Assembly: GCA_033850885.1 (NCBI GenBank)
Contig: JAWWPG010000012.1
Location: 1-64,000, forward strand
Reading direction: 5' to 3'
Source: JAWWPG01 sp033850885
GTDB taxonomy: Bacteria; Actinomycetota; Actinomycetes; Propionibacteriales; Nocardioidaceae
DNA length: 64,000 nt
In this document: positions 8,747 through 15,348 of the stretch, piece after piece
Layout: each line of letters begins with the position of its first letter
Numbering within the stretch: position 1 is the first letter of the stretch
The notes under the pieces: model-generated
Seen by the model: the letters and a program-made list of their open reading frames with translations, nothing else
Database searches by the model: none
Told to the model about the DNA's origin: nothing
Program-made: the position numbers and the translations under genes

Positions 8747-8900
8747 CGTCCACCGGCGCACCGTCTCCTTTGCCAGTCGGCCCTGCCGGGCCACCGCCGC
8801 AGCGGTCGCGGTCAACCACGAGTACTCCTGGCGGTGCTCACGCACCAGCCGCACGGCCCGCTCCTTGACAGGGATCGAACTTCCTTGACGGCCAGGGCAC
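8747..8900 (-). mobile_element. IS3-family orfA remnant
   Basis: On the minus strand, from GTG 8900, the text PSRKFDP is followed after a one-frame shift by VKERAVRLVREHRQEY, SWLTATAAAVARQ and LAKETVRRW. This is the N-terminal helix-turn-helix of IS3/IS150-type transposase OrfA. It is frameshifted and cut after about 50 residues, and orfB and the terminal inverted repeats are not seen. It marks a former insertion between the DinB genes. Confidence 0.6.
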
Positions 8901-9176
8901 TAGGGATTGAGCGACGGTCGCCTCAATCCACGCCGGATCGCGTCGAAGATCACCAGGGCGAGCACATCGATGCGCTCACCGCTCACGAGACAGACCACCA
9001 TGTACGCGAACCGTCTAAGGAGGACTCGACGGTAAGACTCGAAGAGGATGGCCCCGGCCCCCGGGAACATCAGGAGCCGATCGGCCTGCTCCTTCAGTCG
9101 GGCGCGGAATCTGCCCGGCGGTGCCGGGTCGCGCTCGGCGTAGTGGGACGATGTGGCGTGTTCAACAACCTGGGCA
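8900..9176 (-). pseudogene. ParE/RelE-type toxin remnant lacking a start codon
   Basis: The minus strand encodes HYAERDPAPPGRFRARLKEQ, then FPGAGAILFESYRRVLLRRF and VSGERIDVLALVIFD, the classic ParE/RelE-superfamily sequence of a helical hairpin followed by a four-stranded sheet. Compared with the family, about 10-15 residues are missing before HYAERD, and no ATG, GTG or TTG occurs in frame before the adjoining DinB start region. No antitoxin is adjacent. It is probably a toxin gene truncated by a rearrangement; its TAG stop shares one base with the GTG of the IS3 remnant. Confidence 0.5.
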
Positions 9177-9193
9177 CTTCCTAGACTGAGCGT

Positions 9194-9697
9194 GTGCCAA
9201 CCGAGCCTGAGCGCGACGGTTCCGAGCTGGAGCTGCTCGAGCAGTACCTGGAGGTTCAGCGCGAGGCGCTGCTCGCGAAGACGCAGGGCCTCGACCAAGA
9301 GCAGATGGCGCAGCCGCATCCTCCGTCCACGCTCACCCTTGGCGGTCTGCTCTACCACCTGTCGCTGGCCGAGGAGGACTGGATGGAGATCCACTTCTCG
9401 GGGCAGCCAGATCGTGACCCCTTCGTCCACGCCGACTGGGACGCCGACCCCGATTGGCAGTTCCGTGCTCCTGTCGATCTGCATCCGGAGCAGCTTCGCC
9501 AGCGCTACCGCGAAGCCTGCAGCCGCAGCAGGGCCGTGGTCCGCGAAGCTACGGGCCTCGAACAGTCTTCGAGGAAGCCCGTGCGCGGGGAGCACTTCAC
9601 GTTGCGCTGGGTACTTCTACATCTGATCGAGGAGACGGCACGCCATGCCGGTCATGCCGACCTGCTGCGCGAGTCGATCGACGGAAGCGTCGGCTAG
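9194..9697 (+). CDS. DinB-family DUF664 protein
   Basis: The protein has 167 residues from GTG 9194. It carries STLTLGGLLYHLSLAEEDWM and FTLRWVLLHLIEETARHAGH, with histidines in YHLS, ARHAGH and the terminal H in the positions of the DinB metal triad. It is the third intact DinB paralogue in 2.5 kb; the three share the LIEETARHAGH block but differ elsewhere, so they are not recent duplicates. Confidence 0.82.
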   Translation: MPTEPERDGSELELLEQYLEVQREALLAKTQGLDQEQMAQPHPPSTLTLGGLLYHLSLAEEDWMEIHFSGQPDRDPFVHADWDADPDWQFRAPVDLHPEQLRQRYREACSRSRAVVREATGLEQSSRKPVRGEHFTLRWVLLHLIEETARHAGHADLLRESIDGSVG

Positions 9698-9894
9698 CCC
9701 GCCAGGCTGTCCGGTCTCGGCGCGCTCTGCAGAGATCCTCCTACGGTGAACGACCACGGCGACTCCCAAGCACGGTGTCCCGTCGCACTGTCCTGCCGAT
9801 GAGCGGATGAGCCCACCTGGTCGGACGCGCCGAGGGCGCTGTGACCGTGCGGAACTTGTTGCGCGCTCGCGGCCAGGGATCCAGACTCGTGGGC

Positions 9895-11241
9895 ATGAGT
9901 GCGCCTGAGACCCGTTATGCACGCAGCGGGGACGTGATGGTCGCTTATCAGGTGGTGGGTAACGGCCCGTTCGACGTGGTCCTCACTCCTGGAGCGGTCT
10001 CGCACGTGGAGCTGTACTGGGACATTGCGGGGGTTGCTGCTCTGTTGCGTGGAATCGCTGAGCACGCGCGCCTGATCTTTTTTGACAAGCGGGGCACTGG
10101 TTTGTCCGACCGGATCGCCGGGGCACCCACCCTCGAGGAGCGCAGCGACGACATTCGGGCGGTCATGGATGCAGCTGGGTCCACGCGGGCGGTGCTGTTC
10201 GGCGCGTCGGAGGGGGTGCCCATGAGCGTGGTCTTCGCCGCGTCCCATCCGGAGCGGGTATCCGCGCTCGTGCTATACGGAGGGAAGGCCCGCGCCCGGT
10301 GGGCACCGGACTACTTGTTCGGCTCCACCGAGCGCGAGGACCGCCAGAACCTCGAGGAGGGCCTCGAGATGTTCATCACCACCGAGGGCGTCGAAGAAAT
10401 GGTGCGGTCCGGTATCCCGTCGGCGGACGACAACGAGGTGCGGGCATGGACCCGGGTGTTCCGCTACGGCGCCAGTCCCGCATCCCTGGAGGCGCTGGAC
10501 CGGATGAACTTGGCCATCGACGTGCGTGAGGTGCTACCCCTGGTCAGAGCCCCGACACTGGTCGTGCATCAGCGTGCCGACCCATGGGCGCCGGTCGAGC
10601 ACGGCCGATACCTCGCTGAACACATCCCTCGTGCGACGTTTGCGGAGCTCGACGGTGATGAGCACCTTCCCAGCACCGCGTTCGTGCCACGGCTGCTGTC
10701 ACAGGTGATGCCCTTCCTACTCGATGCCGTCGACCGGGACGCGGCGCCCGTGCCGGACACCGTGCTGGCGACCGTGCTGTTCTCCGACATCGTCGGCTCC
10801 ACAGCCCATGCGGCCGGGCTTGGCAATGCCAGATGGCGCGACTTGCTGGCTGAGCACCACGCCAGTGTGCGCCGGCAGCTGAGCCAGTTCCGCGGCGTGG
10901 AGATCGACACCGCCGGTGACGGGTTCTTCGCCCGCTTCGACGGCCCTGCCCGGGCGATCCGCTGCGCACAGGCGATCCGCGACGCGGTCGGGGAGATCGG
11001 CCTGCAAGTGCGACTGGGCCTGCATACCGGCGAGTGCGAGGTCCTCGACGGCAAGGTGGCCGGTATCGCGGTCGCGATCGGTGCGCGGGTGTCGGCGCGT
11101 GCAGCAGCCGGCGAAGTACTGGTCTCACAAACCGTCAAGGACCTCGTCGCCGGCTCGGGAATCGAGTTTGACGACCGCGGACTGGTCGACCTGAAGGGTG
11201 TGCCAGGACAATGGCGGCTGTACGCCGTCACCTTGTCCTGA
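9895..11241 (+). CDS. Alpha/beta hydrolase - class III adenylate/guanylate cyclase fusion
   Basis: The protein has 448 residues from ATG 9895. The N-terminal domain (about 1-280) is an alpha/beta hydrolase: FFDKRGTGLSD, nucleophile elbow LFGASEGVPM (Ser) and a C-terminal HLPS His region. The C-terminal domain (about 290-448) is a CHD cyclase: ATVLFSDIVGSTAHAAGLG with the first metal Asp, IDTAGDGFFARFDGP with the second, and RLGLHTGECEV. The usual transition-state Asn in VNxAAR is replaced (VAIGARV), while the Arg remains. This architecture is common in actinobacteria. It suggests cNMP synthesis gated by a small-molecule-binding hydrolase domain, but the missing Asn makes activity uncertain. 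Confidence 0.85.
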   Translation: MSAPETRYARSGDVMVAYQVVGNGPFDVVLTPGAVSHVELYWDIAGVAALLRGIAEHARLIFFDKRGTGLSDRIAGAPTLEERSDDIRAVMDAAGSTRAVLFGASEGVPMSVVFAASHPERVSALVLYGGKARARWAPDYLFGSTEREDRQNLEEGLEMFITTEGVEEMVRSGIPSADDNEVRAWTRVFRYGASPASLEALDRMNLAIDVREVLPLVRAPTLVVHQRADPWAPVEHGRYLAEHIPRATFAELDGDEHLPSTAFVPRLLSQVMPFLLDAVDRDAAPVPDTVLATVLFSDIVGSTAHAAGLGNARWRDLLAEHHASVRRQLSQFRGVEIDTAGDGFFARFDGPARAIRCAQAIRDAVGEIGLQVRLGLHTGECEVLDGKVAGIAVAIGARVSARAAAGEVLVSQTVKDLVAGSGIEFDDRGLVDLKGVPGQWRLYAVTLS

Positions 11242-11244
11242 GCC

Positions 11245-11900
11245 ACTCCCCGAGGTTCCGTCGAGCACTACTCTTCCTCGCCTGCACCGGCGTCCGGTTC
11301 GGCGGAATGGCAGCACTGACGGTGAGGCGGCTGGACTTGACCCGGCGGCGTGCCGTCATCGCGGAGTCGGTGACGCCTGCAAGGCAAAGGCCTCGTCTTG
11401 GGCACTCCTAAGTCGCACCAGCACCGTGACGTCTCGATCCCGAACTTTCCGATCACCGACCTTGCTGCCCACGTGGGCTACAAGCAGCCGGACGACCTGG
11501 TCTTCGGAGGCATCCGCAGCGGCCAGCCGCTGCGCGTCTCCACGTTCCGGTCAGCCTTCAACGCAGCTGCGACGATCGGCGTTCCCGGACTCCACCCGCA
11601 CGAGCTGCGCCACACCGCAGCTAGTCTCGCCATCGCGAGCGGCGCCGACGTGAAGGTGGTCCAGAAGATGCTCGGCCACGCGTCAGCGACGATGACCCTC
11701 GACGCGTGCGGGCACCTCTTCGAGGACCGACTCGACGACGTGGCCGCGGCGATGGATGCCGCCCGCACCCTGGCGTGGGCCAAGCGCGACGAGGCCGCCG
11801 CCGTTGCCAACGGTCGTTCTGCTGTTGCCAATCTGTTGCCAATCTCCTTGCAGCACCGAGATGGCGAAGGCCCCCTGCACTGCATTTATGCAGGTCAGGG
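11245..11900 (+). pseudogene. Phage-type tyrosine integrase remnant (older tenant of the tRNA-Glu site)
   Basis: The C-terminal catalytic half of a tyrosine recombinase is readable in two frames: FLACTGVRFGGMAALTVRRL (first Arg) up to about 11390, then after a frameshift GTPKSHQHRDV (Lys), LHPHELRHTAASLAIASGAD (HxxR), MLGHASATMTLDACGHLF. The last block normally reads TLDxYGHLF, so the nucleophilic Tyr is Cys here (TGC codon). The N-terminal arm- and core-binding domains are missing, the remnant starting right after the cyclase stop. It points toward the tRNA-Glu attachment sequence, which is how integrases of tRNA-targeting elements usually lie. Confidence 0.8.
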
Positions 11901-11907
11901 GGCCTTT
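11866..11907 (+). terminator. Hairpin terminator at the left junction
   Basis: AAGGCCCCCTG (11867-11877) pairs with CAGGGGGCCTT (11896-11906), an 11-bp perfect stem followed by TTTC. The right arm enters the 59-bp attachment repeat, so this hairpin belongs to the chromosome side downstream of the original tRNA 3' end. Confidence 0.6.
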
Positions 11908-11959
11908 CACGATGGTAGCCCCGACGGGATTCGAACCCGCGCTACCGCCTTGAGAGGGC
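11901..11959. repeat. Left attachment repeat (attL), displaced 3' end of tRNA-Glu
   Basis: These 59 bp are identical to 18386-18444 and consist of the 3' part of tRNA-Glu (anticodon loop to CCA) plus 12 bp of flank. After two mismatched bases a further 9 bp (GCAGGTCAG) match on the left. The tRNA identity breaks off inside the anticodon stem, so this copy is not a functional tRNA. Confidence 0.9.
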
Positions 11960-12070
11960 TTTTGAGGGGGTTGTCGAGGGTCGTTCTGCGACCTGCGAGA
12001 AACCCTGACAACTATTGTCTGCAAGGGGTTTCGGGTCGCCCGGACGTCACCCGGCGTCTCCCGTCGTCTC

Positions 12071-12100
12071 GCGGCATTTTGCGGCATCGTGCGGCACTGA
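12071..12100 (+). repeat. Short direct repeats GCGGCA near attL (candidate integrase arm sites)
   Basis: GCGGCA occurs three times at 10-bp spacing (12071, 12081, 12091), twice within the larger word TGCGGCA. The longer word CGTGCGGCA at 12088-12096 recurs at 18306-18314, between the integrase stop and attR. Repeated words near both ends of an integrase-driven element are typical of arm-type sites. Confidence 0.4.
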
Positions 12101-12164
12101 GGGGGCACGGCTGAGACAATGGGATCGTGCCAACATCCCGGATCCGCCACCTAGCGCGGCAGTC

Positions 12165-12377
12165 GTGACCGACCCACGCCGCGAGTCGGCTGTCATCGCA
12201 GCCATCTACCGCGAGTGGGCGCTGGAGCAGCCGACCGGCCGGACCGAGCACCCGGGCGTCGAGGTGGCGAAGCAGGACGGCGTCACACCGTCGCAGTACC
12301 CGGAAGGCGAGACGCTGCTGACCGCGTCCAGGAGCCGGCTGGACGACCTACACGCTCGGATCGCCGCCGCCCTCTGA
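12165..12377 (+). CDS. Small hypothetical protein of the element
   Basis: This is a 70-residue reading frame from GTG 12165 to a TGA at 12377. It begins TDPRRESAVIAAIYREWALE and ends with an amphipathic helix RLDDLHARIAAAL. I do not recognise a family. It is the first gene inside attL, in the same direction as the cargo gene. The ribosome-binding site is weak, and the frame is open upstream without a better start. Confidence 0.4.
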   Translation: MTDPRRESAVIAAIYREWALEQPTGRTEHPGVEVAKQDGVTPSQYPEGETLLTASRSRLDDLHARIAAAL

Positions 12378-12491
12378 GGCCGCGCGGCGTCGCGCTCGAA
12401 GGCTGCCGGGTAACGGCCGAAGGCGCGACTAGTGTAAAGAGTTGGAAATACGCTGTCTGCCATGACAGGCAACCGCGGATGGTCCAGCAGC

Positions 12492-13412
12492 ATGACTGAT
12501 GTTCACGCGACTCGCTTTCTGTTGTGGATGGCCGAGCGGGAGCGGCAAGGTGTGCAGATCACGAGGTTCGGCGAGTTCGCGGAGACGGACGGCACTCTCG
12601 ACGCGGACGAGGTCCGGGCCATCGCGCGTCGCCATGTTGCCGATGGGTACATCCGGCTCGGAGACCCGATGCTGGGAGAGCGCGAACCGTCCTCCGCCAT
12701 CCTGACGGACCGGGGAGCCGACGAGGCTCGGAGGATCCGTCAGCGCAGTCATGACAAGAGGGCGCGGGCCCTCGCCTCCCGAGACGCGGTATTGGCATGG
12801 CTGTACGAAGTCAAAGACGGCCCTCCTCCGACCGATGCGACCGACGTCAGAGGCCAGCCCTGGTCGTTCTTCGAGGGCGATCCGTTCACAGATGAGGAAC
12901 TCAACACGGCCGCCAGATACCTCCTGGACCGGGGTCTCATTCGCGGTTTCACCTCATGGGGCGCCGTGGGCCCTGCCAGACCGCACATCACGAACGACGG
13001 CATCGACTGTGTCGAGCAGAACTACGACGGATCAGTCTCGGCCTACATCCAACGACAGCAGAGGGGATCAGGCGTGACGTTCCACAACTATGGAGACAAC
13101 TACGGACAGCAGGCGTCCGGCGAGACGGTGAACCAACAGCAGAACACCTCGGACACGGCACCGTTGCTGGACCTGATCGGCAATCTCATGACGCGTCTGA
13201 ACACCCTCGAAAGTCCCGACACTGCACGGATGCGCTCACTGGTGGAGGTCATCGAGGGTGAGGTGACAAGTGCCAATCCGGATGCAAAGAGAGTCAAGTC
13301 GACTGGCGAGCGTCTCAAGGAGTTGGCTGGCAAGGCAGGCAACTCTGCTGTGGCTCCCTTAGTCGCAGCCGCGGTAACCGCCGCACTTGATTTTGTCGCT
13401 AGGTTGACTTGA
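12492..13412 (+). CDS. Cargo protein: two predicted winged helices, NYG/Gln-rich linker, helical C-terminus
   Basis: The protein has 306 residues from ATG 12492 (ATG 12462 also possible; neither has a clear ribosome-binding site). Residues 1-90 look like a winged helix (RFLLWMAERERQ, then ARRHVADGYIRL and AILTDRG). Residues 95-175 look like a second one (AARYLLDRGLIRGF, HITNDGIDCVEQ). A linker around 195-215 contains VTFHNYGDNYGQQASG followed by Gln/Asn-rich text. The last 90 residues are helical (MRSLVEVIEGEVTSANPDAK) and end in a hydrophobic helix APLVAAAVTAALDFVARL. I know no characterised homologue. NYG-type beta linkers with a helical tail occur in bacterial conflict proteins, so a defence role is a guess. 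Confidence 0.65.
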   Translation: MTDVHATRFLLWMAERERQGVQITRFGEFAETDGTLDADEVRAIARRHVADGYIRLGDPMLGEREPSSAILTDRGADEARRIRQRSHDKRARALASRDAVLAWLYEVKDGPPPTDATDVRGQPWSFFEGDPFTDEELNTAARYLLDRGLIRGFTSWGAVGPARPHITNDGIDCVEQNYDGSVSAYIQRQQRGSGVTFHNYGDNYGQQASGETVNQQQNTSDTAPLLDLIGNLMTRLNTLESPDTARMRSLVEVIEGEVTSANPDAKRVKSTGERLKELAGKAGNSAVAPLVAAAVTAALDFVARLT

Positions 13413-13463
13413 GAACAGCGTCGCGGAGGGGCCGGGCGACCCGGATCACACCCGACCCCCCCT

Positions 13464-13495
13464 GTCTCGGCCGCGAGTAAGCGCGGGTCCGAGAC
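13464..13495. terminator. Hairpin between convergent genes
   Basis: GTCTCGG (13464-13470) pairs with CCGAGAC (13489-13495). It lies between the ends of the cargo gene and the leftward operon and could terminate both. Confidence 0.4.
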
Positions 13496-13528
13496 GTTCC
13501 CGACCAGCCCGGCAGCCGGCCGGAAACC

Positions 13529-13858
13529 TCAGCGGGCAGCGTCGACCTCCCGCTGGTTGCGTCTGAGCGTCGCAGCCAACGACCTGGCCTGCGACTCTGC
13601 GAGGGCGGCAGCACGTCCCTCCGTCGGGCCGTAGAGCCAGGCGACGGTGAGGGGCAGGTCATCCCGTTCAGGATGTAGGGCGGCGTAGATCCGCAGGGAG
13701 AGTTCGCTGGCACGTTTGCCGGTCGGGTCGGCCTGCACCTCGGAGACCAGCTCGCTGAGCCAGACGGCCATGAACGGGTCATCGCAGTCCGGTTCGACGT
13801 CGCGCGTGGGGATCATGCTGTCAAGGCGGTCAAGCCGTGATGCTCGGTCGGCTGCCAT
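13529..13858 (-). CDS. Hypothetical protein, last gene of the leftward operon
   Basis: The protein has 109 residues from ATG 13858, with GGAGGG seven bases upstream, and overlaps the preceding gene by 46 bp. The sequence is soluble and helical, with a conserved-looking core LSLRIYAALHPERDDLPLTV. No family recognised. Confidence 0.6.
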   Translation of the reverse strand: MAADRASRLDRLDSMIPTRDVEPDCDDPFMAVWLSELVSEVQADPTGKRASELSLRIYAALHPERDDLPLTVAWLYGPTEGRAAALAESQARSLAATLRRNQREVDAAR

Positions 13859-14229
13859 CGGTTGGCCCTCCTCTCCAGGTCGGTGAGGCGTGCGGCGGTG
13901 TCGTCGTCGGTGACCCGCAGACCGAGTTCGAGCAGGGCGATGCCAGCACGGACGGCGACGACATCGGAGGGGCTGCGTAAGGCCCGGACGAGGGTCGTGA
14001 CCGCTTCCCCTTGGGCGCCGATCAGGCGAGACATCGACTCGGCGGCTGCGTCACGTGCGGCGGCCCGGAGTGCCTGCTGAAACCCGGCGGTACGTCGCCA
14101 CCGTCTCAATGTCCGTTCAGAGCACCCGGCGGCTCTGGCTGCATCGGAGGGCGCCGCGCTTGCCAGCAGGGCCAGCACGGCCCGCTGCTGCCCCGGAGAT
14201 ACAGCCTCTTGCTGGACGCTGGTGGTCAT
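13813..14229 (-). CDS. Helix-turn-helix protein, phage small-terminase-like
   Basis: The protein has 138 residues from ATG 14229, overlapping the upstream stop as ATGA. An N-terminal helix-turn-helix, SDAARAAGCSERTLRRWRR, is followed by FQQALRAAARDAAAE and a helical tail with VRAGIALLELGLR. The layout (homeodomain-like HTH plus helices) is shared by small terminase-like and replication-associated phage proteins. In this element it could recognise DNA for packaging or replication. The assignment rests on pattern only. Confidence 0.6.
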   Translation of the reverse strand: MTTSVQQEAVSPGQQRAVLALLASAAPSDAARAAGCSERTLRRWRRTAGFQQALRAAARDAAAESMSRLIGAQGEAVTTLVRALRSPSDVVAVRAGIALLELGLRVTDDDTAARLTDLERRANRWQPTEHHGLTALTA

Positions 14230-14924
14230 CGACGGCCACCCCACCGGAGACCGAGGCTGCTGTGGGCCCGTTGGATCGGTAGCCGACCCGGCACCGGCTC
14301 CAAACCGGGCGCCGGCTGGTGGACCTCATCGAGGTTCGAGTCGATGAAACCGAGCCGGCGGGTACCGCGATCCTCCAGCAGGTCGACGCCGTACTGCACG
14401 GCCTTGACGAGCGTTTCGGCGGTCGGCGCGTTGAACGTCTCCACTTGGGCGCCGCCCACCTGAGGGTTGTTCCGGTCCCGGGCGGCTTCAGCGGACCGGA
14501 CGTCATAGACGGCGACCTGGAGACGCTGCACCCGCCGCGCAGCATCGGTCAGCGCCTCCACATGTCCACGGGCCTCATCGAGGATCCCGTCGAGTTCCGC
14601 CCGGGCCTGCTGCTCGATCAGGAGCCGGTTGTCGGCGAGCACCGCTAACCTCTCATCGGCAATCATCGCGTCTTCGGCCGCGAAGTCGGCGACCTTCCCG
14701 GCGTGGTATCCGTCGTCGAGCGGCTCGGGTGGGCGGACCGGCGGCGTCCTGCCATGCCTGATCGCCTCCGCCACCTGCTCGTGGTACGTCTCCACCTCGG
14801 ACTGGTAGCCGCGCCCCTGCTCGGCCAACCATGCCAGGTATTGCTCCCGGCGATGGTTGACGTCCTCACGGCGGGCAGCGAGCGCCTGAATCTCCGGGAG
14901 CAGATCGATCAGCGACCCGGTCAC
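14226..14924 (-). CDS. Coiled-coil hypothetical protein
   Basis: The protein has 232 residues from GTG 14924, which overlaps the preceding stop (GTGA). It is rich in charged heptads: LAARREDVNHRREQYLAWLA, then a long helix LLIEQQARAELDGILDEARG and LTDAARRVQRLQ. The C-terminal 50 residues are proline/glycine-rich. No enzyme motif is seen. It is probably a structural or scaffolding-type protein of phage origin. Confidence 0.6.
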   Translation of the reverse strand: MTGSLIDLLPEIQALAARREDVNHRREQYLAWLAEQGRGYQSEVETYHEQVAEAIRHGRTPPVRPPEPLDDGYHAGKVADFAAEDAMIADERLAVLADNRLLIEQQARAELDGILDEARGHVEALTDAARRVQRLQVAVYDVRSAEAARDRNNPQVGGAQVETFNAPTAETLVKAVQYGVDLLEDRGTRRLGFIDSNLDEVHQPAPGLEPVPGRLPIQRAHSSLGLRWGGRR

Positions 14925-15118
14925 GCCGACCACTCATCCGCCCGGGACTTCCTCGGCTTGCGGGGATGCTTCGCGAGGAGCCGGCCGATCCGGTCCCGCT
15001 GGGCGGTATTCGCGGACCGTTGCAGGGCGGACACCTCACCGCGCTGCCAGGCCGTCAGCTTACGGAGCCTCTCCAACGATTCGAGGTGCACGATCTGATC
15101 CGGGGTCAGTTCCGGCAT
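14921..15118 (-). CDS. Small basic protein of the element
   Basis: The protein has 65 residues: an acidic-hydrophobic N-terminal helix (PDQIVHLESLERLRKL) and a strongly basic C-terminus (LAKHPRKPRKSRA). Basic tails of this kind suggest nucleic-acid contact. It begins 4 bp after the stop of the upstream small gene and overlaps the next gene by GTGA, so it is translationally coupled. Confidence 0.55.
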   Translation of the reverse strand: MPELTPDQIVHLESLERLRKLTAWQRGEVSALQRSANTAQRDRIGRLLAKHPRKPRKSRADEWSA

Positions 15119-15122
15119 GTCG

Positions 15123-15323
15123 TCACGCCTTCCGGGTCGCCGCGACCAGCACGGCCGCGACCGGGTCTCTGCCGGCGGCTGACCTTGGCCAGTCCGTCAC
15201 CGGATCCGAGTCGGGGCCGTACCGGACACGTACCCGGGTCTCCTCCGGGGACGTGCCGAACATCGGGACACCTCGCAGCCGACGCCTGACCGCTGCCACT
15301 GCTGCCTGCTGAGCCTCATTCAT
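15123..15323 (-). CDS. Small hypothetical protein of the element
   Basis: The protein has 66 residues from ATG 15323, with a good site (GAGAGGAAA) at 6-8 bases; the frame is open further upstream, but that part lies inside the preceding gene. Sequence blocks include NEAQQAAVAAVRRRLRGVP and VLVAATRKA. No family recognised. Confidence 0.6.
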   Translation of the reverse strand: MNEAQQAAVAAVRRRLRGVPMFGTSPEETRVRVRYGPDSDPVTDWPRSAAGRDPVAAVLVAATRKA

Positions 15324-15348
15324 GTCATTTCCTCTCGTGGATGTGAGT

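Noticed and set aside
11901..11959. Second tRNA-Glu gene at attL
   Set aside because: Only the 3' half from the anticodon loop is present; the sequence departs from tRNA-Glu after the anticodon stem.
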